The notes under the pieces were generated by a model that was not told where the DNA came from, did not search any database, and worked only from the letters and a program-made list of their open reading frames with translations. A DNA stretch of 64,000 bases, taken from positions 4,461,156-4,525,155 of the forward strand of contig JAWZYU010000027.1 in assembly GCA_038380435.1 (NCBI GenBank). The letters run 5' to 3'. A program made the position numbers and the translations under genes. Within the stretch, counting starts at the first letter, position 1, and each line of letters opens with the position of its first letter. Origin of the DNA: Ryuthela nishihirai (lineage: Eukaryota; Arthropoda; Arachnida; Araneae; Heptathelidae). Positions 1-11,354 of the stretch are shown one piece after another.

Positions 1-693
1 CTCAATTTGGTTCCAATTAAATAGCATTATTTGAATATAAATTGCTAAGCATTCATACCGGCCATTAAAATGCAGTGTTTTTTGATCTAAACTTCTAAAT
101 TAGTGTTGTCTAGGACCCATTCTAGAAAAAAAATAAGGGGGGGGGGAGAACTAAGTCATGCTCGAAAACAGTAAAAGGAGGGAAAGCAAGAGACCAGATT
201 TTCCATTGCAATATAACATTTGCCCCTCCATTTCAAATATTTCTTCAAATATGCATGGAATATGAATAAGTTTAATAATTTGTATTGCCTCTATTATCAT
301 TACTAGCATTTTCAAAGATATACCCACCCATATCCTAGATTCAGCCTTGCTGTTATCTTTTACACTTTTAGAAAATGAAACAAATGTATGCATTTTGACT
401 CAAAATTTCATCGTGATATTATATATTCTGCAGCTAATTTAATTAAAAAAAAAAAACGTGTTTCTTTACTTGGAAACATTTTTAAAAAACTTATTTCTAA
501 TATCAAGTGGTTTGGATCCATTCATACTTTACCTTATCCAGCATTTGACAGCTACACGAGAAAAAAAAAACTGTTCACTTTACTTGCCTATATTTGTTAC
601 ATTTTTGTAGGATGCATGCAAGAGCAAATTAGCAAGAGTCATTGTTCTGTCTCAAAATTTTTGTTATAATAATAATAATTCTTATTATACAGG
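1..693. other. AT-rich stretch without a recognisable gene
   Basis: No domain or RNA gene is visible. Positions about 235-325 resemble 23085-23175 (shared runs such as AAATGCATG, TTTAATAATTT and CATTTTCAAAG), so at least part of it is an old dispersed repeat. The short open frames have no recognisable motif. Confidence 0.6.
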
Positions 694-1069
694 TCTGTAA
701 ATGGTAGCTAGGCATAAACTGGAAGGAGAGCTGTGTACCAATCCCTAGTGATGATGCACAGAACCGGCCAGGTCTAACATATAATGTCCGACCCCGCCTT
801 CTCGTGGTGCAGGCTGTTAGTACCTTTCGAAAGAGATATTCTCTTTTGGAAGGGAACAGAAGGGGAGGGCTACCAGTTCAGTATGGCCTACTGATCTGGT
901 CATCTATGGCCACTTTTCTCTTTTTTTTCAACCCTGCTGAGGAGTGGTCAACTTCACAGGGTCCTGGTGCTGACCATTTATACCTACTAGACTGGTCTTG
1001 TTTATGGATTTGAGCTTGATTATGGATCCTGGACTTGCTGCACTGTTGGACCTTTGTTAAGGGAGAATC

Positions 1070-1864
1070 ACACAGTTGTTTATCCAGCTCGTCTGTGGCA
1101 CAACACACGACCGTGGTTGAGTGGTCCTGTTGGGACCCAGCTGTGCCCTCCGGAGGAGTGGGTGAGTCGGCAGGTGAGCTGCGGCGGTGTTTCCCCACTC
1201 GAGAAGTGGGTGACCTGCCATGGCCGCTGCTGGCTGGAGTTGTCCCTCGGAGGTGACGGCGGTTGGCAGCGAGTAGGTTGGTCACCCACCCGACCTGTCT
1301 TGAAACACGGACCAAAGAGTCTAACATGTGCGAGAGTCACGGGGTCTTGTTTAGGCCCAGAGGCATAATAATGAAAGTGAAGGCCGGACTCGATTCCAGC
1401 TGTGTTGCGACTCTCCGTGCTCGTCGCGGGGAAGCACCAACAACCCATCCCATCCTATTCTTAGGTGGGGTGGAGTTAGAGCATAAACGTTGGGACCCGA
1501 AAGATGGTGAACTATGCCTGGGTAGGACGAAGCCAGAGGAAACTCTGGTGGAGGTCCGTAGCGGTTCTGATGTGCAAATTGATCATCAGACCTGGGTACA
1601 GGTGCAAAACACTAATCGAACCATCTAGTAGCTGGTTCCCTTCGAAGTTTCCCTCATGATAGCTGGTGCTCGAGGGAATCAGTCTCATCCAGTAAAGCGA
1701 ATGATTAGAGGCATTGGGGCCAAAACGACCTCAACCTATTCTCAAACTTTAAATGGGTGAGAAGTCGGCTTGCATGACTGAAGCCCCGACATCAGGATGA
1801 GAGCGCCCAGTAGGCCACTTTTGGTAAGCAGAACTGGCGCTGTGGGATGAACCAAACACCGGGT
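1070..1864 (+). pseudogene. 28S ribosomal RNA fragment inserted in LINE-A
   Basis: Positions 1287-1864 contain the diagnostic core of metazoan large-subunit rRNA in the correct order: GTCTTGAAACACGGACCAAA, then GTTGGGACCCGAAAGATGGT, then GAAACTCTGGTGGAGGTCCG, then CATCTAGTAGCTGGTTCCC, then GGTAAGCAGAACTGGCGCTG. The GC-rich part before 1287 fits an expansion segment (D2-like). Many changes are C to T or G to A at former CpG sites, as expected of a decaying copy. LINE-A sequence continues on both sides: the left part stops near GGGAGAATC and the right part resumes near CTGTGTTTTCTG, which are adjacent in copy A3. It is a partial, non-functional rRNA copy, in the same orientation as the LINE. 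Confidence 0.92.
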
Positions 1865-2249
1865 ATCTGGAAAGCTGTGTTTTCTGTTTGCATCTGGGTT
1901 GCCAGCCCTAAGTGAACAGTGGCATGGGATACTTTTTATCAGCTGATGGATAAACCTTACTTAGCTTGGCATTCGTCAAGCTTAGTTGGGCAAGTACTTA
2001 GTTGGGCATCGTCAAGCCTAAACTGGAGTAATGTGTCTCAGGCAGGCCATATGGCTCTTGAAAAAGTCTGCTTGAATAGGTGGTGCCTGAAGTTCTTACC
2101 AGCATTGGTGACTTCAGCCTTTAAGCGGAGGAGAAACAGGTCTTTGCCCCATGCCTGTGATAAGGAGGCTGTTTGATATTGTTGACCCTACCTATCTCAA
2201 TAAACCTAGTTTCTTTAAAAATCCTACTAATCATTTTCTCTCTGCAGGA

Positions 2250-5099
2250 ACGTGAGGACATTATATAGAGATTATTCTCTTGATGTCTTCACGCAGGAAT
2301 TCCAGAGCTATAACCTAGATATTCTAGGCTTGCAAGAGACCAGATGAACAGGTAAAGGTAAGATACTTAAATATAACTTTAAATTTCTCTTTACAGGGAG
2401 GGAGGATGGAAAGCATCACCAAGACGTGGGTCTGCTGCTCAGCATACATGCTAGTGATGCTCTTCTAGGATATGAGTGCATTAATGAAAGGTTTCTTACA
2501 GCAAAATTTCAGACAAGCATTAAAGACTTGAATGTTATCTGCTGTTATGCCCCCACTGAGGATGCCAATGAGGATGAGAAGGATAGGTTTTATGAACAAC
2601 TTCAGGATATTTTGAATTCTGTCAAGAAAGGAGATATTACCCTTGTTCTGGGTGACTTCCCTGCCAACGTTGGTACTGACTCTGACCTTTAGAGAGGGGT
2701 GATAGGCCCTTTTGGTATTGGTAACTGCAATGGCTCCTACAAGTAAGTAAACTCAATGGTTTCAGAATAACTAACACATATTACAAACACTGTGACATAC
2801 ATAAGTATATATGGGTTTCACCTGATGGGCTGCATAAGAATATGATTGATTACATATTAATTAACAGCAAATGGGCTAGTTCTGTTAGGAATACCAGGTC
2901 ATATAGGGGAGCTGGAATTGGATCTGACCATTTACCTTGTTAAAAGTGTCTTGCAACTTAAACTTAAAAAGTGTTGTGCTAAAGTTAAAAAATTTACCTT
3001 CAATACTGAAGCTCTGAAAGACCCAGTTATAGCTAAAGCTTACCATGATAGGTTACTTAGTCATTATCACAGTCATGGTTTGCTTACTATTGAAATTGAG
3101 GAAGAATGGGGCTGTTTTAAACAGGCGTTTTTGGACATTAACAGTACTCTTTTAGGAAAAAAGGAGCAGAGGAGGTAGAATTATTTGAGTGATAAGACAC
3201 TTGAGCTTATTTCAGAAAGAAGGAACTGCAGGAATGTCCTTAATCAATACCCTACTACACCTAATAGAAAGGATTAAAGAGAGCTTAATAAATGTGTAAA
3301 GGAACAGTTAGCTGCTGATAAGAATCTTTGGCTTGATGGCTTGGCTAACAAAGCTGAGGAAGCAGTTAGACAGCACAACAGCAGAGAGCTGTACCAGATA
3401 GTTAATGTTTCATGTGGTAGAAAACGGACAGGCATACAAGGATTGAAGGATAAACAAGGTAAGGTTTTAGGAGGAGAGGATTCTATCATGGCTAGGTGGG
3501 CTGAGCATTTCAGTGATGTTCTAAACAATGTGGTTAGTTCTACTCCCATTGTTTGCAATGATGATAGATGCATTGGTGCCTTTAATGTTGGCCCTATAAC
3601 ACAATATGAAGTTATTTTGGCAATTTCTAAACTTAAACTTCATAAATCCCCAGGGGTAGATGAAATTACTACGGAAATGCTTAGATCTGGGAATGTTTCA
3701 GTTACCACTTGGATGACTGAAATTTTGAATATCTTTTATGATAAAGGATTGGTTCCTAAAGATTTTACCAGAGCTATTATTATCCCTATTTTCAAAAAAG
3801 GTGATCGCAGTTCTTGTGATAACTATAGGGGTATCAGCCTACTCTCTGTTCCAATGAAAGTTCTTTCCATGATTGTGCTTAATAGAATTAAGAATCTGGT
3901 TGACAGTTAATTGCATAATGAGCAATGTGGATTCAGAAGTGGTAGGGGGATGTTTGGATCAGATATTTTCACTTAGGCAGATTCTTGAAAAATGTTTAGA
4001 GTTTCAGAAATCTTTGGTTGCTAGCTTTGTTGATTTCAAAAAGGCTTTCGACTCTGTTGATCGTCATAATTTGTGGTTGATTGTGAGTTCATATGGTATA
4101 CCAGACAAGTTAGTTAACATAATGAAAGCTCTCTATAATAACAGAGTCGTGTGTGAGAATTGGTAAGGCTTGTAGCAATTGGTTTAGCATTACTTCTGGT
4201 GTTCGACAAGGGTGCATTTTGTCTCCTTTTCTCTTTAGCTTGGTTATTGATTATGTTATGCGAAATTCACTTCAAGGGAAAGATTTTGGCCTTAAAAGGA
4301 CTGGAGATATGAATATTTCTGATTTAGATTATGCTGATGATTTAGCCCTTTTGGCAAATGATGTTGATGAGATGAACTCTTTCATTCGAGCTGTTGATGA
4401 GACTGGTAGTAGAGTAGGTTTGGTTATAAACAGAGAGAAAACTAAAGTGATGAAAATTGGTCAGGCAGGTTGTGATTCAGTTCATCTGAATGGTTGCAGT
4501 CTTGAGCAGGTGTCACAGTTTAATTACCTTGGGAGCTATGTAACAGATACTGGTGATGTGTGCATGAGATTAACAGATGAATAGGGATTGCTGCTGGGAC
4601 TTTTAAGAATCTATGGAGTTTGTGGAGAAATAGGCATATACACGTAAAGACTAAAATTAGACTGTATAACAGTTTGGTTCTTTCTAGGCTTAGTTATGGT
4701 AATGAAACTTGGATGCTGTGTAAACAAGATAACAGGAAACTAGATGCTTTTGATTCTAGATGCTTACGCAGTATCTTGGGCGTTAGGTGGTTCAACTTTG
4801 TAACTAATGATGAGGTTAGGCAAAGGAGTTTGCAACCTCCTTTAAACAGCATATTGTGCAGAGAGAGACTCCGCTGGTTTGGCCATGTTGCCCATATGGA
4901 TAATTATAGATTGGCGAATAGGGTTATGAACAGTGTGCCTAGAGGCCTCAGAAGGAGGGGGAGACCTAGGATGCAGTGGGCAGACAATGTCAAACAGGAC
5001 CTTGTTAGAACTGGTGTGCAGTGGCCGGATGCAGCAGTTGTGGCTCAGGACAGATATGCTTGGAGAATTAAACTGCATGGTCTGGTTGGACCTCTGTAG
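2250..5099 (+). pseudogene. LINE-A endonuclease-reverse transcriptase, degenerate
   Basis: The protein is spread over several frames. About 2280-2950 encodes the endonuclease: an LQETR motif, a CCYAPTED block, and VLGDF, which should read GDFN and continues to a SDH motif near 2925. About 3340-4584 encodes the RT: NYRGISLLS near 3830, RQGCILSPFLFS near 4206 (motif B), and the YADD catalytic box near 4330. The C-terminal part (4620-5099) has LYNSLVLSRLSYG and WFGHVAHMD. Breaks include a Trp-to-TGA stop at 2345-2347, a stop after GTDSDL near 2690, and frame changes near 3175, 3905, 4160 and 4584. No intact protein can be made. The family product nicks DNA and reverse-transcribes its own RNA at the nick. 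Confidence 0.9.
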
Positions 5100-5132
5100 C
5101 CCATGGCTGCTTGAGGATGATGATGATGATTT

Positions 5133-5604
5133 CATACAAGTTCCACAGAATTTATGTAAAAACTATTTTAATGGTAAGTGCAAAATATCAACAGAATAAG
5201 AGAAAATCTTGCAAAAAAATAAATGAAATCAAGTTTTTTTTTTTTATCACAGCCTGGGCCCTTCTGCTACAGCTGAATCCATGAAATGAAAAAAATTCTG
5301 ATCGGCTGCATCCATGAAAAAAAAAAAAGACTGAGAGTCTCTCTCTAACTATATGAATGGGATGGCAAATAAATGACACATAAAGAAATATCAACAATTA
5401 AAATTACACGAATTTCTAACTATGCGATCATGATTAATAGCTTTCAAAAGATTTATATATAAGATTTATTTTAAAACTAAAATAAAATTTTAAACACAAC
5501 TATTCAAATAACTCTACATTCCCTATTTGTATTGTTAAACTCCCCCTTCCTACAATTAAAATATAATACATTGATAATATCGTAACTAGAGTCCCTATAT
5601 ACAG
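5133..5604. other. AT-rich spacer between LINE-A1 and a foldback element
   Basis: Only A/T-rich sequence with poly-A and poly-T runs (5235-5247, 5316-5328). No gene or repeat is recognised here. Confidence 0.5.
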
Positions 5605-7018
5605 GCTGACCTATAGCCATTTTTGTTCCAACTGGTCACAACTGGTGACTTAGTGTTATAGTCAATGCAGCCGCCATGTGCGCCGCAGTTTTTTGAATCA
5701 TTAGCATATAAAAAGCAATTATTATCGGAAGATATTCAGCTGCAAATTGTGCAAACAACTATAGGATCAATTGCACAGTGTGCACAACAATTCCAGGCTG
5801 ATCCAATTAAATGGAAAAAAAGTGAGTTGAAAGAATTCGACTGAGAACGTGCATTAGGCTTACAACGTCCTATAACTTCTGACTATTGCTTCAATTATTT
5901 TAAAGTTAATTTATGTGATATATTGATTAGTAATATGTAGATGAATGATGGCTACATTCAAGTTAGTAGTCATTCATCGTTTACAATTAAGTTTAGTTTT
6001 GTTTATATCATAAAATATGCATGTGGCCTCCACTTCCCATGCGGACATACTGAGATCGGCGACAACTGTACTCGCTAAATGCCGATCGTTTGCTGGGTTA
6101 CTACACACGTAGCAGAATGTGGTGATAGGTAAAATCTTTCATATAGAAGGAAAACATTTCACAAACAATATATTATATGATTAAAAAAATCTGTAATTCA
6201 TTGATTATTAAAGGCCACTGTTCAGAAATTGCTGACTTCTATACAAAGTGCCAATTTTTATAATATTCAGGTGAGCCAAAATAAGTTTGACATGTTTTTT
6301 TTTCAAACCATATTATTTTACAAAATGTTTATTACATTACTTTATTGCCTTAAAGAAAGCTAAGGTGAATAGTTATTACTTATTAGTGATGAAGTTAGAT
6401 CTCGATAATATTTTAAGACACTCGTATGCCTTCAAGGGAGGAACTGCACTACAATGACCACTTGTTGCCTTGCGAATGAATCCAAAACTGGCCTCCCCAT
6501 TCCCAGCGAATGATCAGAATTTAGCAACTATGATAGTCGTCGATCTCGGTATGCCCGCATGGGAAGCAGAGGGTTAAGGCCATCACGATCGAAGTTTGCA
6601 GCACATATAATTTTTGAATTAATAAAATGAAACTTAATTGTAAACAATGAATGACTACTGACTTAAATGTAGCCATCATTCATCTATATATTACTACTAA
6701 TCGATATATCACATAAATTAACATTAAAATACTGAAGCAATAGTCAGAAGTATATATTATAGAATGCTGTAACCCTAACACGCATTCTCTGTTGAATTCT
6801 TTCAAACCACATTTTTTCTATTTAATTGGATCAGCCTGGAATTTAAACACTATGCAATTGTTCCCATAGTTGTTTAGATAATTCACAGCTGAATATCTTC
6901 TGATAATAATTTTTTTTATATATTAATGATTAGAAAAACTGTGTTACACATGGCAGCTGCACTGACTATAACACTAAGTCACGTGACCAGTTGGAACAAA
7001 AATGGCGGATAGGTCAGC
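5605..7018. repeat. Large foldback element with arms of about 465-485 bp
   Basis: The left arm (about 5605-6069) matches the reverse complement of the right arm (about 6535-7018) almost throughout. Examples are CTGACCTAT at both outer ends, TTTTTGTTCCAACTGGTCAC, GACTTAGTGTTATAGTCA, CAGGCTGATCCAATTAAAT, AGATGAATGATGGCTACATT, and near the centre CTTCCCATGCGG with GAGATCG. The middle of about 465 bp (6070-6534) shows no coding sequence. The arms differ by scattered substitutions and small gaps, so the element is not recent. No clear target duplication is visible. It is a non-autonomous inverted-repeat transposon of unknown superfamily. Confidence 0.85.
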
Positions 7019-7215
7019 TCTCTTTTAGGAGCCTTTATCATAACTATCGAGATGTAACCCACTCTAACGCTACCAACCGATGGTTTCTGGCAATCAATAT
7101 CTCAGCATGCATTTCACGGTTTTACTTCACTTTGAGAGCCTATTATTTAAATAGGCAAAGCACTTAATGCCCATGTTACTGCAAATGATCTAGAATTAAA
7201 ATCATTAAGTTTACT

Positions 7216-7852
7216 TTGAATAATACTTACGTCCTTTTGTCACAATATGATATATTGCTAAATGAATTTAAAAATATGAAAATGGAATTAAAACATGTGG
7301 ATGAAGCCAACAAAGCTTTTCAGGATGAAAACAAGGCCCTCAATTCAGAAGTTAGTGATCTGAAAACCAAGGTATACGAAATGGAACAATACAGTTATAA
7401 TAGAAACCCAGAAATAGATGGAATACCTGAAATGATAAATGAAGACACAACTAACATTGTAGTTAAAGTTGTAAAATCCTTACAGGTTGATATCAAGAGA
7501 GAGGACATTGAAATCTCTCATCGAATACAACGTAAAGATCCAAATAAACAAAATCCCCATCCTGTCGTAGTAGCTTTCAAAGATAGAACTTTCAGAAATC
7601 ATATTATTACCCAAAAGGAGAAAAAACGATCATTAAATACTAAAGAAGTTGATATTGTTAATGAGGAACATCCAATACGTATTAAGGAACATTTATCCCC
7701 TACTTCAAAGAATATCTCAAAGCATGGAGCCTTAAAATAGAAAAAAATTACAAATACCTTTGGGAATTAAATGGTAAAATTCTTATTCGTAAGGAAGATG
7801 GATCGCAATCTTTACATATAAGAACTTTATATGACCTAAGTAACATTGTTTG
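7216..7852 (+). pseudogene. LINE-C ORF1 protein, L1 ORF1p-like
   Basis: About 210 residues. An N-terminal coiled coil (heptad-like MKMELKHVDEANKAFQDEN onward, residues about 18-65) is followed by EQYSYNRNPEIDGIPE, the degenerate form of the EQYSRRNNIEIHGIPE motif found in L1/CR1-type ORF1 proteins, then DIEISHR. A stop at 7738-7740 breaks the frame; the C-terminal segment (NYKYLWELNGKILIRKEDG) continues in the next stretch to about 7852. The first in-frame codon of the open stretch is TTG, so the true start has been lost or lies upstream. In this family the product is an RNA-binding chaperone that trimerises through the coiled coil and coats the element's RNA. Confidence 0.78.
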
Positions 7853-7996
7853 AATTGTACATATTTGATAATTTTGTTTAAACTATTTTTCTAAATGACT
7901 CAATATTATGACAGTTTATCTTATTGTGATTTAACTAAAAATACATCTTTTGATTTCTCCATATCTCATACAAATGCACGAAGCCTAAACAATAAG

Positions 7997-8361
7997 GGGC
8001 GGGGATGGCTCAGTCGGTAGCACACTAGTCTCGTAATCTGCAGTTCCCAGGTTTGAGTCCCAGCTGGGTCAGCATTGAGATTTATCTCCGCAAAATTCCC
8101 CGCCCTGCCCACGTTCAGTAGGGATACCGATGGGCTTCGAAAGACAGCTGTCCATTGGATGGGATGTTAAGTCATGGCCCTGTGTGTGTGAGAGCCATAC
8201 CCTGTGCAAGTTAAAGAACATGCTGGATGGCCTTGACGGGAGGCTACCATCTGTCTCCCAACAGCTGTTCCAGTGGGTCCCCTCCCCCAACCTTCTCTGA
8301 GCCTTCGGGGTCCATGTAACCTGGTCACTCAGTGTCACTCAGAGGTAAAACAACCCAACCC
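7997..8361 (+). mobile_element. SINE-B copy, tRNA-derived, with target-site duplication
   Basis: Begins GGGGCGGGGATGGCTCAG; the pol III A box (TGGCTCAGTCGGT) and B box (GGTTTGAGTCCC) are at about 8006-8018 and 8050-8062. The body is shared with seven other copies in the window and ends in AGGTAAAACAACCCAACC. It is flanked by the 10-bp duplication AAACAATAAG (7987-7996 and 8362-8371), so both ends are exact. It interrupts the LINE-C endonuclease. This is the best full-length reference for the family here (365 bp). Confidence 0.95.
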
Positions 8362-8575
8362 AAACAATAAGACTGAATTAATTGAACATTTCAATGGGAC
8401 TATATCCACAATTCGATATTATTTGTATAACTGAAACTTGGTTGGATGATTAAACCCTGAATCTTTTAGATTACAAAGGTTATTTTTTAAATAGAACTGA
8501 TAAAAAAGGTGGGGGTGTTGCTGTTTATTTTAAGCCATATATTAGTTATACAATTAATTCTGAATTTAATGTTTC

Positions 8576-8730
8576 TTAGCGTGCTTGGCTACTGATCTAA
8601 GGGACCTGGGTTCGAGCCCCGGGTAAGGCATGGCTGTTTGTATCGTTTTTCTGCTGAGGGCCTGCCATCCTCTCAGACCTTCTACTGTGGCATATAAACT
8701 GACAGGCTCCTGTCAGACCTCATGGTGTCT
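8576..8730 (+). mobile_element. SINE-A copy, 5' truncated
   Basis: Starts inside the tRNA-like head (TTAGCGTGCTTGGCTACTG), keeps the B box GGGTTCGAGCCCC near 8608, and contains the family's palindrome CTGACAGGCTCCTGTCAG at about 8699. It ends near CATGGTG and sits in the LINE-C endonuclease region. Confidence 0.85.
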
Positions 8731-10834
8731 TAATATGAAATGTTACTAATGAAATGTATAATAAATTTATCAGTTTGTTAACTGTATGTTATAATGCATG
8801 TTTTCCTCTACAAAAATTTAAGGAAAAAGCGAAAAAAATCATAAATTTTGGATAACTATGTATATTTTAAATAAAATAAAAATAAAATATAAGAAATTTC
8901 AAGAATTTTTGAATGCAAGAAGTACAGAATCATAGAACTCTTTTAAAAATTGCAGAAATCAACTAAACCTAAAAATCAACTGCAGCAAAAACATGTATTA
9001 TCAAAATATTTTTAGCACTGATGTTAACCCAAATACTACATGGAAATGTATCAATAGTCTTTTACGAATGAGGAACATTATTTTTCCTGATACAATGCAA
9101 GTAGAAGAAAATGGAAACTGATTCTGAAAAGATTAATTTTTTCAATAAGTATTTTTCAACTATTGGAAGTAATATAAGTCAATACTTTTCAAACGATGCA
9201 GATACTTTTAGAACGTTTTTAAAAGATAAGAGTTGTACTAATAGTCTGTTTCCCACTTCCACAAACGAAGTATATCATGAATTATTAAAACTAAATGTTA
9301 AGAAAAGTTATGGAATTGACGGTATTCCGGCAAAACCCATTAAGTTTGTTGCTAATTTAATCGCTGCACCATTAACCACTATTTTAAACGTTTCAATGGC
9401 GAAAGGTGTTGTTCCTGATAAATTAAAATTTGCTCATGTAGTAGCTGTTTACAAACCTGGAGATAAAAACGACGCATTAAATTACCGACCAATATCAGTT
9501 CTTTCTACTTTCGCTAAAGTCATGGAAAAATAATTTATAAAAGAGTACTTGATTATGTTTTTAATTTTAATATTTTACATAAAAATCAATTTGGTTTTCT
9601 ACCTGGGAATTCAACAGAAAAAGCTTTAATAAATATAACAAAGTCTCTGTACAAAAATATTGAAAACAAGCTACTATTAGGTTTTCGGGGCATTGTTTAC
9701 AAATGGTTTCAAAATTACTTATCCAACAGAAAACAAGTTGTTTCTTATAATTATAATGTATCTGAGATTTGTAGCCTTAAACGTGGTGTACCTCAAGGGT
9801 CTAATCTAGGACCACTACTTTTTCTCTTATATTTTAACAATATTATTAACATTTCGCATAATTTTTCTCCGATATTATTTGCAGACGATACTAGTATATT
9901 TTATACAGGTAAAACCATTGATAACTTAATTGACATCGTTAATAACGATTTAAAAATTTATGCAAAATGATTTAGAGCCAATAAACTCCAGGTAAATATT
10001 GACAAAACTAAATATATCTTATTTGGTCCAACTGTAAAAACTGCAAATCTTTACCTACAAGAAATATGCATTGATGGAAATGCAATCGAAAGAGTTAAAA
10101 AAATTAAATTCTTAGGAGTATGGCTTACTGGCAACTTAAAATGGAATGAACATGTACATACATTAGAAAAAAAATCTCCAGGAATATTGGCTTTATTAGA
10201 CGCTATAGATTCATGTTTCCTTTTCGAATTAAATTGCAATTGTATAATTCCTATTTACATTATTGCATTTTAATATGGGGTAACACAAGTAATCAGAATA
10301 TTAATAAACTACTTATCTTCAAAAAAACATTCATCAGAACTCTGTATAATCTAAACTTTAATGAACATACTAAAGAATTTTTTGGAAAAGCCAAAATTCT
10401 ACAACTTACGGATCTATACAAAATATAGCATTATTTATGTTCTGTGCTATTTGGTTAAAAAATACGATATCAATTTCCAAAGGAAGTGTTATCATTACCC
10501 AAGTCGATAGCAACTTGACCTAGAATTACTATTATGCAGAACAGATTATGGACAAGCATCACTAACCTGTCAGGGTGCGAAGGTACTCATAAAAATATTA
10601 ATGAGATAACTCATTAACATTTTTAATGCTTAAAAAGCTTTAAAATACCGCAGATATTTGCCACAAGTTTACGACTTAATGTAATTTAGTTAAAGTGCTC
10701 AATCGTGTCAAATTCTGTATTGAAATTTTTAACTGAGTGTCCCTTTTCTGTTTTATATGAATTGTATTATATTAATGAGCATAACATCTTTTGTTTGCAT
10801 AATAAAATGGAAATAAAAATTATTATTATTATTA

Positions 10835-11354
10835 TAAATATAAAGGAAAAATTGCCATTAGCCAGGTGGGATCTGAACTCACAACTTCCTGTTAATATAT
10901 ATGTCAGGTGCTCTGACAGCTGAGTTACTGCTTGCCAATCAATCAAACAATCATCCTCTATTGTTAGTTTTAAACATTATACCATAGAGTAAGTCATTGG
11001 AAATGTATCTGACTATAATTGAAGACTCTGGTCTGGAAGGCACTTTCCAGGTTAGTGCACACAACCAGCCAACATCAACGTCTAGATGTGTGGTAGCTTG
11101 ATTAAAGATGTGTTGGCTAAAAAAAATACCATGCCTCTTGACGTTGATTGGACAAAGTGCACTAACCTGGAAAGTGCTTTCCAGACCAGAGTCTTCAATT
11201 ACAATCAGATATATTTCCGATAACACTATGGTATAATGCTTAAAGCCACTAATAGAGGATGATTGTTCGACAGCTGGTAACTGCAGAACAATCATCATCT
11301 ATTAGTGGATTTCGTATTCCATGTGGCTAATGACATTTTTCCTCTATATTTATT
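10835..11354. repeat. Foldback element i, palindromic with a tRNA-like module
   Basis: The outer ends pair (AAATATAAAGGAAAAATT at the left with the complement of the right end near 11335-11354), and a longer inner palindrome pairs 10946-11065 with 11156-11273 (GACTCTGGTCTGGAA, CCAGGTTAGTGCAC). The left outer part (10860-10935, read on the minus strand) is tRNA-like, with an A box (TAACTCAGCTGTCAGAGC) and B box (GAGTTCAGATCCC). A second small palindrome lies at 11250-11310. It abuts the LINE-C tail. No coding capacity. Confidence 0.82.

Larger units (their letters stand above)
694..5132 (+). mobile_element. LINE-A copy A1, full-length RTE-like non-LTR retrotransposon, inactive
   Basis: This runs from the family's 5' terminus (CTGTAAATGGTAGCTAGG, also seen at copies A3 and A4) to a 3' GAT-repeat tail near 5117-5132. 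The order is a 5' untranslated region, an endonuclease, a reverse transcriptase and a C-terminal region with the motif WFGHVAHMD. Compared with A3 it carries an extra block of about 795 bp (1070-1864) made of 28S rRNA. The reading frame is broken several times. The RTE-like assignment rests on the endonuclease-RT layout, the GHVAHM tail motif and the short-tandem-repeat tail; the exact clade is an inference. Confidence 0.9.
7890..10520 (+). pseudogene. LINE-C ORF2 endonuclease-reverse transcriptase, degenerate and interrupted
   Basis: The endonuclease start is readable as HTNARSLNNK just before SINE-B, resuming after it with a TETWLDD-like region (near 8430) and KKGGGVAVYF in shifted frames (near 8505). 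The RT follows: a continuous stretch at 9111-9533 has YGIDGIPAK and NYRPISVLSTFAK; further on are GVPQGSNLGPLLF (near 9787), FADDTSIF (near 9880, the catalytic box) and KIKFLGVWL (near 10100). Stops and shifts occur at 9531, 9967 and elsewhere, and the N-terminal half of the RT thumb is shortened. FADD together with NYRPIS and PQGS..GPLLF is typical of CR1/L2-type elements. Confidence 0.82.
7019..10834 (+). mobile_element. LINE-C, CR1/L2-like non-LTR retrotransposon, inactive
   Basis: Two-ORF layout: ORF1 at 7216-7852 and ORF2 (endonuclease then RT) at about 7890-10520, ending in a TTA-repeat tail at about 10818-10834. It is interrupted by SINE-B at 7997-8361 and SINE-A at about 8576-8730, both inside the endonuclease region. 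The 5' boundary is not defined; 7019-7215 is assigned to it only because it lies between the foldback and ORF1. Confidence 0.8.

Noticed and set aside
1054..1628. Protein genes in the GC-rich block
   Set aside because: Several overlapping open frames exist on both strands, but the DNA is 28S rRNA.
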